NCBI GenBank assembly: GCA_049587715.1
Contig: JBAVEL010000057.1
Coordinates: forward strand, 1 to 33,164
Reading direction: 5' to 3'
Length of the DNA: 33,164 nt
Source of the DNA: JBAVEL01 sp049587715
Lineage (GTDB): Bacteria; Bacteroidota; Ignavibacteria; UBA10030; UBA6906
The position numbers and the translations under genes were made by a program. Positions 7,801 to 15,848 of the stretch are shown here, in pieces; the first letter of the stretch is position 1, and the number at the start of each line of letters is the position of its first letter. Under the pieces are notes generated by a model that made no database searches, had not been told where the DNA came from, and was given only the letters and a program-made list of their open reading frames with translations.

Positions 7801-9134
7801 GCTTTTCCCCTGGGCTTGAAGTTGAAGTTGCCCGTCTTCCGGAAGACCGGCTCCACGGGCTCGCCCGCCAGAGACGCACGCACGGTGCCCGATTCCACCG
7901 CCTTCCTCAATATGGGAAGAACCTCTCGGTAGGAGGCGAGGGTCCAGGAGATATCCTCTTCGGTGTGGGAGAAGCACATGTTGTGGAACCCGCCCCAGAG
8001 AATCCCCCTCCGGATCAGCTCCTGCTGGACGAGGGACTTCATCTCCAGGGGATTGCCCGAGGCGGCGTCGAAGCTCACGATGGTGCGGCAGTCGAACCCC
8101 GTGCAACGGGTGTATCCCATCCCCAGTTCCGAGGCGATCCGGTTGTACCCCTCACGGAGCAGCTTTCCGCGGGAGGCAAGCACCTGCGGAACGTTCTTCT
8201 CCTTCAGCTCCCGGATGGTGGCCCGTGCGGCGGCCAGGGAGAGGGCCTCCCCTCCAAATGTGGTGAAGAAGAAGATGTCCTTCTCGCAGAGGCCCATGAT
8301 CTCCTTCTTGCCCGTCAGGATGGAGAGGGGCATCCCGTTTGCCACCGCCTTGGAGAAGCAGGCCAGATCCGCCTGCACCCCGAAATACTCCTGGGCGCCG
8401 CCCAGGGCCAGCCGGAACCCCGTCCACATCTCGTCGAATATGAGCACGATGCCGTGCCTGTCGCAGAGCTCCCTCAGGCGGCCCAGGAAGTTCTCCCTGG
8501 GGGCTTCGAACACCACGGGCTCCAGAATGATGCAGGCGATGTCTCCGTCCAGGGAGTCCTCCACCGAGGCGATGTCATTGTAGTTGAATGTGAAGGAGAG
8601 ATCCTGCACGGCCCGGGGTATCCCCCGGTTCCGGTCGGTGACGGCGATGTACCAGTCGTGCCAGCCGTGGTACCCGCAGCAGAGCACCTTGTTGCGTCCC
8701 GTATGGGCCCGGGCCAGCCGCACGGCCGCCGTTGTCACATCGCATCCCGTCTTGCTGTAGCGCACCATCTGGGCGTTGGGAACCGCCCCCCGCACCATCT
8801 CGGCCACCTCCACCTCCAGGGGGTGCATCTGGGAGAAGGTGATGCCCGAGCCCAGTTGTTCCCGGATGGCCTCATCCACTGCCCCGTAGCAGTATCCGAG
8901 GGAGAGGGGGCCGATCCCCATGTTGTAATCGACGTACTCGTTCCCGTCCACATCCCAGACATGGGACCCCTTTCCCCGGAGCAGGTATTTCGGGGCCACC
9001 CCCTTCGTGTACTGCCCGGGGCCTTTGGCCAGGGTCTGCGTGACGGCGGGGATGAGCCGGAGGGCGCGGGCATAGAGGGCGTCGGATGCGGCGATACACG
9101 GAAGCTGCGGGTTGGGTCCCACTCTGTTGGGCAT
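7797..9134 (-). CDS. Class-III PLP aminotransferase (glutamate-1-semialdehyde aminomutase-like)
   Basis: This 445-residue fold-type-I enzyme has 'HVWDVDGNEYVDYNMGIGPLSLGY' near the N-terminus, the 'YHGWHDW' PLP-ring loop, 'LIFDEMWTGFR' with the cofactor Asp, and Schiff-base Lys262 in FSKAVANG. It belongs to the glutamate-1-semialdehyde 2,1-aminomutase branch that occurs repeatedly in surface-polysaccharide clusters. It is unlikely to be HemL itself because it sits between transketolase and SDR genes and is not with heme genes. It probably installs an amino group on a keto-sugar, or possibly moves one. It lies 18 bases after the transketolase C-subunit and overlaps the SDR by four bases. The exact reaction is unassigned. 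Confidence 0.88.
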   Translation of the reverse strand: MPNRVGPNPQLPCIAASDALYARALRLIPAVTQTLAKGPGQYTKGVAPKYLLRGKGSHVWDVDGNEYVDYNMGIGPLSLGYCYGAVDEAIREQLGSGITFSQMHPLEVEVAEMVRGAVPNAQMVRYSKTGCDVTTAAVRLARAHTGRNKVLCCGYHGWHDWYIAVTDRNRGIPRAVQDLSFTFNYNDIASVEDSLDGDIACIILEPVVFEAPRENFLGRLRELCDRHGIVLIFDEMWTGFRLALGGAQEYFGVQADLACFSKAVANGMPLSILTGKKEIMGLCEKDIFFFTTFGGEALSLAAARATIRELKEKNVPQVLASRGKLLREGYNRIASELGMGYTRCTGFDCRTIVSFDAASGNPLEMKSLVQQELIRRGILWGGFHNMCFSHTEEDISWTLASYREVLPILRKAVESGTVRASLAGEPVEPVFRKTGNFNFKPRGKA

Positions 9135-9152
9135 GATGGCTTCTTTCCCCCC

Positions 9153-10058
9153 TCAGTCGGTTTTCCATTCCTGCATGATGCTCTCGGCGATCTGCTCCCC
9201 CGTGAACCCCTCGTAGGAGAGCACATCCGCCAGGAGCCCGGGCCGGAACCAGCGGTCCCGGAGCGCGATGGGGAGCATGCCCGCCAGGACGTCGTTTCTC
9301 TGGAGTATCTCCCCCACGATGGAGAACAGTCCCCCCGTCATGAAATGGTCTTCCACCGTGACGAGAAGGGAGGTCTCCCGGGCGGCTTTCAGGATGCACT
9401 CCTCATCCGCGGGTTTGGGCATGCGGAGATTGATGAGCCGGGTGGAGACCCCGCCTGCCTCCAGGATGCGCCGGGCCTTCTCCGCCTCCCCCAGGAGGAA
9501 CCCGCAGGTCAGGATGGCCACGTCGGTTCCCTCTGCAAGCGTCTCCGCCTTCCCGATGGCAAAGGGCTCCGTGTGCTTCACGGCGGGCCTGGAGGCGTTG
9601 TACCGTATGTACACAGGGCCGGGATCGGCCACCAGCGCGGGGAGCGCCTCCACCAGCTCTTCTTCGTCGGCGGGACAGAAGACCTGCATGGGGGGGATGC
9701 CCCGCATGAGGGATATGTCTTCGATGGCCTGGTGTGTGGGGCCGTTCGCCTCCGACAGGAACCCCGGCACACCTCCCACCAGCTTCACGGGGAGGTTCCC
9801 GATACCCACATCCGTCCGCACGAACTCGAATGCCCGGAGTGTCAGGAACGCGGCCAGGGCGTGCACCACGGGGATGCGTCCCCGGAGGGCGAGGCCCGCC
9901 GCGGCCCCTACCATGGTCTGCTCCGCAATCCCCACGTCTATGAAGCGGTCCCCCAGAATGGGGGGGAGGTTCCGGATGGCAACCCTGTTTTCGGCCGTCA
10001 TCACCACGATCCGGGGGTCCTCCGCTGCCAGAAGCCTGAGGCGTTCTTCGTAGGTCAT
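9153..10058 (-). CDS. Transketolase, C-terminal (pyrimidine-binding) subunit
   Basis: This 301-residue protein corresponds to the pyrimidine-binding and C-terminal domains of transketolase. Glu46 in DVGIAEQ activates the thiamine-diphosphate ring, followed by AAGLALRG, 'PVKLVGGVPGFLSEANGPTHQAIEDI' and 'PVYIRYN'. Together with the next gene upstream it forms a split transketolase, which moves a two-carbon ketol unit between a ketose and an aldose phosphate. Split versions are common in secondary pathways and polysaccharide clusters, whereas housekeeping transketolase is usually one chain. It lies 32 bases downstream of the N-subunit. In this operon it likely builds the carbon chain of the unusual sugar. 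Confidence 0.92.
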   Translation of the reverse strand: MTYEERLRLLAAEDPRIVVMTAENRVAIRNLPPILGDRFIDVGIAEQTMVGAAAGLALRGRIPVVHALAAFLTLRAFEFVRTDVGIGNLPVKLVGGVPGFLSEANGPTHQAIEDISLMRGIPPMQVFCPADEEELVEALPALVADPGPVYIRYNASRPAVKHTEPFAIGKAETLAEGTDVAILTCGFLLGEAEKARRILEAGGVSTRLINLRMPKPADEECILKAARETSLLVTVEDHFMTGGLFSIVGEILQRNDVLAGMLPIALRDRWFRPGLLADVLSYEGFTGEQIAESIMQEWKTD

Positions 10059-10090
10059 GATGAGGTTCCTGTTCCTGATGCCGGTCCGCC

Positions 10091-10948
10091 CTAGCGGACC
10101 ATGAGCGTTTCGGAGCTGAGCCCCGCCCTGGACCTTCCGTGGAGCTCATCCAAAAGCATGGCCGCCTCCTCGTGCGTGAAGTTGGCGAACCACCGGTCCG
10201 CCCGTTTCTCGATGCTGGGAAGCCCCTTCCCCCGCACCGTCTCGGCAATCACCACCGAGACCCGCCCCCGCACAAGGGGGAGCGAGGCGAACGCTTTCTC
10301 CAGCGAGGCGAAGTCGTGTCCGTTCACCCGTGTGCATGCCGCCCCGAACGCCTCGAACTTCTTCTCCAGGGGCTCCAGAGGAACCAGCTCCTCGGTGCGG
10401 ATATTGGCCTGGAACTCGTTCCTGTCCACCACCACGACCAGCCCGTCCAGCTTCTGCGCGGCGGCCACCAGCATTCCTTCCCACACCGAGCCCTCGTTCA
10501 GCTCCCCGTCTCCCATCACCACGAAGACCCTGTTGGGTCCCTTCCTCAGGCGGATGTCCATGGCCACGCCCATGGAAACCGACAGGAGATGCCCCAGGGA
10601 CCCCGAGTGGAACTCGATGCCGGGCACCGCCCTGTTGGGGTGCCAGTAGATGGTGTCGGAGGTGCGGAGGTGGTTCGCCAGGCGGCCCTTTTCGAAGAAT
10701 CCCAGCTCGGCCAGGGTGCCGTAGAGGGCGGGCACGTCGTGCCCCTTGGAGAGAAAGAGGTAGTCCCGGTCGGGATCGGCGACCGTGGCGGGCTTGATCC
10801 GGAGCACCCTGCTGTAGAGATACACCAGCAGGTCGGCACAGGAAAGGGATGCTCCGATGAAGCACCCTCCGTCTGTGGACATCCCTATGATGTGCTCCCG
10901 CACCCGGAGGGCCGTTTCTTCCAGGTTCTTCCGTTCGGCATCGGTCAT
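10091..10948 (-). CDS. Transketolase, N-terminal (thiamine-pyrophosphate-binding) subunit
   Basis: This 285-residue protein is the PP domain of transketolase. It contains 'SKGHDVPALYGTLAELGFF', 'GSLGHLLSVSMGVAMD', the metal/diphosphate motif GDGELNEGS with the following 'VVDRNEFQ', and 'VRGKG'. I chose ATG 10948 because GAAGGG stands nine bases upstream. GTG 10975 overlaps the cytidylyltransferase stop as GTGA and would add nine residues; both are plausible. It works only with the C-subunit encoded next. Confidence 0.92.
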   Translation of the reverse strand: MTDAERKNLEETALRVREHIIGMSTDGGCFIGASLSCADLLVYLYSRVLRIKPATVADPDRDYLFLSKGHDVPALYGTLAELGFFEKGRLANHLRTSDTIYWHPNRAVPGIEFHSGSLGHLLSVSMGVAMDIRLRKGPNRVFVVMGDGELNEGSVWEGMLVAAAQKLDGLVVVVDRNEFQANIRTEELVPLEPLEKKFEAFGAACTRVNGHDFASLEKAFASLPLVRGRVSVVIAETVRGKGLPSIEKRADRWFANFTHEEAAMLLDELHGRSRAGLSSETLMVR

Positions 10949-10971
10949 GGCATGGTTCCCTTCGCCTGCGC

Positions 10972-11781
10972 TCACTCGGGGTGATCCGTCCGGGTCTGGC
11001 CTTCCCCCACGGTCTTCAGCTCATGGAGGTGATGGCGGTACCAGTTCACCCCCGCGTGCATGCTGTTCGTGGCTGCAATTCCGGGCTTTCTTTCGAGAAG
11101 ATCGAGGATGTCACCCATCCCGAACACCGGCCGCCCGGGGGTGCGGAGCTCGTCATAGACCCGCCGGATGAACTCGTAGTCCTCGGGGTAGTCCACCGTC
11201 CAGCGGTGGGTCATGGAGTAGTCCAGCCCCGATTCCCAGGTGACGTTCCCGATGCGGAACCGCTCGGGGTGTTCCCAGAAAAAGGGGGTCGTGTGCTCCC
11301 GCTCGAGGGGACGCTCGGCCTCGCGCCAGGCCGTCTCCAGGGCGGCCGTGTGCATCACCTCCACGTCGTTTCCGTCGGGGTATGTGGCGGGGTGGAGGTT
11401 GCTCACGTAGTCGTACTCGGAGGCATGCTCCAGAAAATACCCCAGCACACGGTCCACCACGGCCGGGTCCACCAGGGGACAGTCCGACGGTATCTTGGCC
11501 ACCGCCTCCGCCCCCGTCCGGAGCGCGGCCCGGTAGTGCCTGTCCAGGAGGTCCAGCGGGTGCCCCGAGAAGCAGGGGACGCCCAGCTCCCCGCAGAGAT
11601 ACCGCACGGGATCATCCGCGGGCTCGGTGGTTGTGGCCACAACGATGTCGATCCTGGTCTTCACGGCCTGGAGCCGCTCCAGCATCCGTTCCAGAAGGGG
11701 CCTTCCCGCCACGGGGAGGAGCACCTTCCCGGGGAGCCGGCTGGATCCGGTACGGGCCTGCACCACGAGTGTGACCTTCAT
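10972..11781 (-). CDS. SpsF-type cytidylyltransferase (CMP-sugar synthetase family)
   Basis: This 269-residue nucleotidyltransferase has the phosphate loop QARTGSSRLPGKVLLP, then 'VVATTTEPADDP', 'KIPSDCPLVDP' and 'YDYVSNLHPATYPDGNDVEV', which define the SpsF branch of the acylneuraminate cytidylyltransferase family. It should use CTP to make the CMP form of the ulosonic acid produced by the NeuB-like enzyme. In Bacillus spore-coat loci SpsF and SpsE (NeuB family) also occur together. It overlaps the upstream transferase gene by four bases (ATGA). Confidence 0.88.
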   Translation of the reverse strand: MKVTLVVQARTGSSRLPGKVLLPVAGRPLLERMLERLQAVKTRIDIVVATTTEPADDPVRYLCGELGVPCFSGHPLDLLDRHYRAALRTGAEAVAKIPSDCPLVDPAVVDRVLGYFLEHASEYDYVSNLHPATYPDGNDVEVMHTAALETAWREAERPLEREHTTPFFWEHPERFRIGNVTWESGLDYSMTHRWTVDYPEDYEFIRRVYDELRTPGRPVFGMGDILDLLERKPGIAATNSMHAGVNWYRHHLHELKTVGEGQTRTDHPE

Positions 11782-12824
11782 GGGGCGGGGTGCCGGGTTG
11801 CGGGTGAGGTTGCTTCGAATCCGATGGCGGGGACCGTCGGGCCCGCGGCCTTCCCTTCGGGCGCGGGAATTCCCAGAAACCGCCGGCAGATGCCGGCGAT
11901 GTTCCGTGCGGCGGAGCTGTTCTGGGCGGGTGTGAGCCGCCTGAGTTCCTCCACATCGAACCGCGAATAGACCTCTTTCCCGAGGGCCAGTCCCACGTAC
12001 ACCACGCTGGAGTACTGCGTGATGAGCACGTCGCAGTTGGCGATCATCTGCTCGGTGTTGCCGGTTGCATACACCAGGGCTCCCGGGGCCCAGCGCCTGA
12101 TCTCGGCACCGGCGCGCCGTGCGTTCTCATTCGGGTGGAGCTTGAATATGAGCTGCCGCCCCGCGGCCGTCCTGACGGCCTGGAGGATCAGCTTCCGGCG
12201 GTTCTCCCACTTGAATGTCTCCCGCGCATCCGAGGTGCAGACCAGAACATAGCCCCGGTGGGGGAAGTCATTCTGCAGGTACCTCCTGCAGTTGTCGAAG
12301 TTGGGAATGCCCGTCACCTCGATCTTCCGTGGAGAGACCCCCTTCCGGATGAAGTGGTCCCGGTACCCGTCGCTTGCCACGCAGAAGACGCTGTAGAGAT
12401 GGCTCAGTCCCATGGTGCTGGTGCTGGCAAGCCAGCGGGGGAGGAGGGGGAATGTCCGTACCAGGTGATAGGCCATGTTCTCGGGGTCCGTCATCCCCTC
12501 CTGCACCAGGACTGACGGGGCCTCCCGGGCCGCCCGGGGCATGATGAGATCCGAGCAGGTCACCACCAGGTCATAGGGACCCTGCCTTCCGTGCTCATCC
12601 ACGGGGAGATCGTGCAGGCGCAGGTAGGAGAGGCACCGGCGGGCCAGCTTGTTGCCCAGGATCGTGAACTCCACCAGATGCAGCCGGCGCATCAGATCCA
12701 GGAAACCGTCTGCGTAGTAGGGGGTGAACCGGGTCTCGCACTCGGGAAGCTCTGCCGCGATCTGATGCATCTGGGTGGTCTGGTTCAGCGATCCGCAGAT
12801 GAAGAGCACCCGTTTGTTTCTCAT
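11778..12824 (-). CDS. Putative GT-B-fold surface-polysaccharide transferase
   Basis: This 348-residue soluble protein looks like a GT-B glycosyltransferase or CDP-glycerol glycerophosphotransferase relative. It opens with a Rossmann strand (RVLFICGSLNQTTQMHQ). Later come 'VLVQEGMTDPENMAYHLVRTF', 'VTGIPNFDN', 'LIFKLHPNENARR', and the nucleotide-sugar-binding 'MIANCDVLITQYSSVVYVGLALGKEV'. Such proteins move a sugar or polyol phosphate from a nucleotide donor. As first gene of the tight run with the CMP-sugar synthetase, it is the best candidate for the transferase that uses the CMP-activated product; a UDP-sugar epimerase-like role is the alternative. The last 25 residues are low in complexity. 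A promoter lies at 12888-12916. Confidence 0.65.
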   Translation of the reverse strand: MRNKRVLFICGSLNQTTQMHQIAAELPECETRFTPYYADGFLDLMRRLHLVEFTILGNKLARRCLSYLRLHDLPVDEHGRQGPYDLVVTCSDLIMPRAAREAPSVLVQEGMTDPENMAYHLVRTFPLLPRWLASTSTMGLSHLYSVFCVASDGYRDHFIRKGVSPRKIEVTGIPNFDNCRRYLQNDFPHRGYVLVCTSDARETFKWENRRKLILQAVRTAAGRQLIFKLHPNENARRAGAEIRRWAPGALVYATGNTEQMIANCDVLITQYSSVVYVGLALGKEVYSRFDVEELRRLTPAQNSSAARNIAGICRRFLGIPAPEGKAAGPTVPAIGFEATSPATRHPAP

Positions 12825-12887
12825 GCCGAGGTCAGACTGTGCGTGCGAAAGGAGCCGCCCCGCGGCGGCGCATGGCGCGCAGACAGA

Positions 12888-12916
12888 AAGCTACAAAAAG
12901 GGGGGGAGAAAACCAA
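12888..12916 (-). promoter_or_regulatory. Sigma-70-like promoter before the transferase gene
   Basis: On the minus strand there is TTGGTT (12916-12911), 17 bases, then TAGCTT (12893-12888), in the 113-base gap between the phosphohexomutase and transferase genes. It would let the sugar operon be transcribed separately from the mutase gene. Confidence 0.55.
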
Positions 12917-12937
12917 CGAACCTGTCGTCCGGGGGCT

Positions 12938-14323
12938 TCAGGCCTGCTTCAGCTCCCTCATGAAGCGCTGTGCGAGGCCCTCGGCCTCCTCGGCCGTGCG
13001 GGCTTCGGCGAAGATTCTGACCACGGGCTCCGTGTTGGACCGGCGGAGGTGGACCCAGTAGTCGGGGAAATCCAGCCGCAGCCCGTCCCGGGTGTCGGCC
13101 ATGGCGCGGCCCTCATAGCGCTTCTTCAATGAAACAAGGCCCCGCTCCGCGGCGGCCTGGTCCACCTCTCCCTTCGCCTTGGCGATGAAGTAGGAGGGAA
13201 GTCGGGCCTGCATCTCCGAGAGGGTGCATTTTCTCTCCGCCAGGGCCTCCAGGGCAAGCCCGATGCCCGTGAGGGCATCCCGTCCGGGATGGATGGAGGG
13301 TACGATGACGCCTCCGCTTCCCTCGCCCCCCACCACGGATCCCGCCTTCCGCATGGCCGCCACCACATTCGCCTCCCCCACGGGAGTGCGGATCACGGTT
13401 GTGCCGTGCTGCCGGGCAATGTCATCCACCGCACGGGTGGTGCTCAGGTTCACCGCCACGGGGGGAAGGGGCGTGCGGCCGCGGGCTGTTTCCTTCGTGA
13501 GCACATGCTCCACGGCGAGGGCGATCGTGTTCTCTTCCCCGAAGGGCTCCCCCTTTTCGGTCACAAACACCAGGCGGTCCACATCCGGGTCCACCGCGAT
13601 CCCCAGGTCGGCTTTCTCCGCCGCCACCCGTGTTCTCAGCTCCGTCAGGTTGTGGGGAAGGGGCTCGGGGTCGTGCGCGAACACACCCGAGACCTCGCAG
13701 TGGAGCTCCGTGATCTCGCAGCCGAGCTCCCTGAGCAGATCGGGGACCACATACCCGCCCGCGGCGTTCACGCAGTCCACCACCACCTTGAAGTGCCTGC
13801 TCTGGATGAGGGAGATGTCCACATGGGGGGATGAGACCACCCGGTACACATGCCGGGAGAGCCAGGTCTCGTCGGCATGGTGCTCTCCCCACTCGTCCCA
13901 GGGAGCAAAGGGGGAGGATCCCGCCGCCGCAAGGCCCCGGAGCTCCGCAACGGCTTCCGCATCCAGAAAAAACCCGTCTGCCGAGAAGAACTTGAGGCCG
14001 TTCCACTGCATGGGGTTGTGGCTGGCCGTGATGGAGATGCCCCCTGCGGCCCCGCATCCCCGGACCGCCATGGAGACCGTGGGGGTGGGACAGATGCCGA
14101 TGGCGTGCACATCCGCCCCCGCGGCGATGAGGGTGGAGCTGACCAGGTGGCCCGCCGTCCGGCCCGTGAACCGCCCGTCCCTTCCCACGATGATCAGCGG
14201 CTTGCCCGTGGCATTCCTCCGGCAGTACCCGGCGAAGGCGGCGGCATAGCGCACCAGGACGGGAGGCGTGAGACTCTCTCCCACGATCCCCCGCACCCCC
14301 GAGATTCCCACCATGAGTGCCAT
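12938..14323 (-). CDS. Phosphoglucosamine mutase / phosphomannomutase family enzyme
   Basis: This 461-residue alpha-D-phosphohexomutase has phospho-acceptor Ser101 in ITASHNP, the Mg site DPDVDRL, sugar loop GEGSGG and phosphate-binding 'RRSNTEPVVRI'. It interconverts hexose or hexosamine 1- and 6-phosphates. The GlmM versus phosphomannomutase choice cannot be made with certainty, but the start (GISGVRGIVGE) and length resemble the archaeal/bacterial phosphoglucosamine-mutase branch. I chose ATG 14323 because GGAG lies seven bases upstream and family homology begins there; the open frame continues upstream to 14395 without family sequence. It heads the minus-strand sugar genes and likely supplies a sugar-1-phosphate. 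Confidence 0.88.
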   Translation of the reverse strand: MALMVGISGVRGIVGESLTPPVLVRYAAAFAGYCRRNATGKPLIIVGRDGRFTGRTAGHLVSSTLIAAGADVHAIGICPTPTVSMAVRGCGAAGGISITASHNPMQWNGLKFFSADGFFLDAEAVAELRGLAAAGSSPFAPWDEWGEHHADETWLSRHVYRVVSSPHVDISLIQSRHFKVVVDCVNAAGGYVVPDLLRELGCEITELHCEVSGVFAHDPEPLPHNLTELRTRVAAEKADLGIAVDPDVDRLVFVTEKGEPFGEENTIALAVEHVLTKETARGRTPLPPVAVNLSTTRAVDDIARQHGTTVIRTPVGEANVVAAMRKAGSVVGGEGSGGVIVPSIHPGRDALTGIGLALEALAERKCTLSEMQARLPSYFIAKAKGEVDQAAAERGLVSLKKRYEGRAMADTRDGLRLDFPDYWVHLRRSNTEPVVRIFAEARTAEEAEGLAQRFMRELKQA

Positions 14324-14376
14324 ATGAGGTCTCCGGATGTGGTGCAGATGCGGCTTGCGGCGCACGCCGTGTGCCG

Positions 14377-14405
14377 AATGTACGCAAGGACTCAACCAGA
14401 AGCAA
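14377..14405 (-). promoter_or_regulatory. Sigma-70-like promoter of the phosphohexomutase gene
   Basis: On the minus strand there is TTGCTT (14405-14400), 17 bases, then TACATT (14382-14377). It stands back to back with the plus-strand promoter at 14416-14444, so the two operons diverge from one short control region. Confidence 0.6.
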
Positions 14406-14415
14406 GGTAGCGGCC

Positions 14416-14444
14416 TTGAAACTCACCCCCCTATGTGTTAGCTT
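14416..14444 (+). promoter_or_regulatory. Sigma-70-like promoter of the AMMECR1-MEMO operon
   Basis: TTGAAA (14416-14421), 17 bases, then TAGCTT (14439-14444). The predicted start near 14451 is about 20 bases before ATG 14471. This argues against the upstream GTG 14435 as start because it would lie inside the promoter. Confidence 0.65.
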
Positions 14445-14470
14445 CACCTGACAACATGGAGGATGGACCC

Positions 14471-15052
14471 ATGTTGACACAGGATGCACGGAGGGAGCTT
14501 CTGATGCTGGCCCGGGACGCCATACTGCGGTCCCTGAGGGGCCGGCTGCTTCCTCTGAGGGCCTTCCGTTCCCCCGAGCTCAACCGCCCGGGGGGCATGT
14601 TTGTGACGCTCCGCCTGGGGGGGGATCTCAGGGGCTGCATCGGGTACATCCGGTCTGACGAGCCCCTGGGGAGGGTGGTGCAGGAGATAGCCCCCAAAGC
14701 CGCCTTCGAGGACCTCCGTTTTCCCCCCGTGACGGCCGAGGAGGTGGAGAAACTGAAGCTTGATATCTCCATCCTCTCTCCCATGGAGGCGGTGGCGGAT
14801 CCTGTAGCGGTGAAGCCGGGGCTCCACGGCCTCATGGTCGAAAAGGGGGGATGCAGGGGGCTTCTGCTTCCCCAGGTGGCCGTGGAATACGGCTGGACAC
14901 GGGAGGAGTTTCTGAACCATACGGCCCGGAAGGCGGGGCTTCCCCCCGAGGCCTGGCGGGATCCGAATGCCGTGGTGTACACATTCACAGCCGAGATTAT
15001 ACGGGAAGAGGAGCTCCGGAGTGGAGACGCCGAGGGTGCGAAGACCGGCTAG
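14471..15052 (+). CDS. amrA: AMMECR1-domain protein (AmmeMemoRadiSam system protein A)
   Basis: This 193-residue AMMECR1 protein carries the family hallmark LRGCIGYI after 'GMFVTLRLGG', then 'AFEDLRFPPVTAEEVEKLKLDISILSP' and 'LLLPQVAVEYGWTREEFLNHTARKAGLPPEAW'. The family is conserved in all domains of life; its biochemical role is unresolved. In many prokaryotes it is encoded with MEMO and a radical-SAM protein, the AmmeMemoRadiSam set. Here MEMO follows directly but no radical-SAM gene is present in the window. The start ATG 14471 has GGAGG eight bases upstream. The last 32 bases overlap the MEMO start. Confidence 0.92.
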   Translation: MLTQDARRELLMLARDAILRSLRGRLLPLRAFRSPELNRPGGMFVTLRLGGDLRGCIGYIRSDEPLGRVVQEIAPKAAFEDLRFPPVTAEEVEKLKLDISILSPMEAVADPVAVKPGLHGLMVEKGGCRGLLLPQVAVEYGWTREEFLNHTARKAGLPPEAWRDPNAVVYTFTAEIIREEELRSGDAEGAKTG

Positions 15053-15848
15053 CGTGAGCGGGCGTTTCTACCCCGACTCCCCCGGAGAGTTGAAACGCCA
15101 GGTGCGGTTTCTCCTGGACAGGGTGGAGTCTCCCGCGGGGGCGCCGCCCGTGGCCCTCATCTCCCCCCACGCGGGGTATGCCTTCTCGGGATACACCGCC
15201 GCCCACGCATACGCCGCCCTGGAAGGGGGAACCTACAGCGCCGTGGCGGTTGTCTCCCCCAGCCACACGGAGTATTTCGACGGGGTATCCGTGTATTCGG
15301 GGGACGCGTATACCACTCCGCTCGGCGAGATGCCCGTGGCTGCGGACCTCAGGGCCGAGATGCTCCGCCGCTCCACCCTTATCCGATCCTCTGTGGACGG
15401 ACACGGGGGGGAGCATGCCATCGAGGTGCAGCTTCCCTTCCTGCAGGAGGTCCTGGGGCCCGTGCCTCTTCTTCCCATCGTGGCGGGGGACCAGCGCCGG
15501 GAGTACATGCTGGAGCTGGGGCGTGTGCTGGCGGAGGCGACATTCGGGCGGAAGGTCCTGCTTGTGGCAAGCACCGATCTCTCCCACTATCATTCCTGGA
15601 CTGTGGCCCGCCGGCTGGACGCTCTTGTGGCGACGGCGATGGAAGCCATGGACTATGAGCGGTTGCTCCGGCTCCTTGCCACGGGGGAGGCGGAGGCATG
15701 CGGCGGCGGCCCCGCCGCCGCGGTCATGGCGGCCGCTTCCACTCTGGGAGCCCGGAAGCTCAGGATCCTGCACCAGTGCAACTCCGGGGATGTCTCGGGA
15801 GACACAACCCGGGTGGTGGGCTATCTGGCCGCCGCCCTCTACTCCTGA
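15021..15848 (+). CDS. amrB: MEMO-family protein (AmmeMemoRadiSam system protein B)
   Basis: This protein of about 275 residues begins with the family opening 'RRPASVSGRFYPDSP', followed by 'ISPHAGYAFSG', 'VVSPSHTEYFDGVSVY', 'HGGEHAIEVQLPFLQ' and 'STDLSHYHS', which supply the metal-binding and active-site-like residues of MEMO. MEMO is related in fold to extradiol dioxygenases and human MEMO1 has been reported to bind copper or iron; the bacterial role is unknown. I chose GTG 15021 because GAGGAG lies seven bases upstream; GTG 15036 is the main alternative. It overlaps the AMMECR1 gene, which indicates coupled translation. Confidence 0.92.
   Translation: METPRVRRPASVSGRFYPDSPGELKRQVRFLLDRVESPAGAPPVALISPHAGYAFSGYTAAHAYAALEGGTYSAVAVVSPSHTEYFDGVSVYSGDAYTTPLGEMPVAADLRAEMLRRSTLIRSSVDGHGGEHAIEVQLPFLQEVLGPVPLLPIVAGDQRREYMLELGRVLAEATFGRKVLLVASTDLSHYHSWTVARRLDALVATAMEAMDYERLLRLLATGEAEACGGGPAAAVMAAASTLGARKLRILHQCNSGDVSGDTTRVVGYLAAALYS

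Noticed and set aside
7965..10094. 709-codon open frame on the plus strand
   Set aside because: It runs antisense through the aminotransferase and transketolase genes, which have clear motifs; the translation is low-complexity Gly/Pro/His.
13224..14249. 341-codon Thr/Ser-rich plus-strand frame
   Set aside because: It is antisense to the phosphohexomutase, which has all its active-site motifs.
5525..14323. Complete legionaminic, pseudaminic or 8-amino-Kdo pathway
   Set aside because: The UDP- or GDP-sugar dehydratase, epimerase, acetyltransferase and KdnA/KdnB-type pair that define those pathways are not present in the operon.
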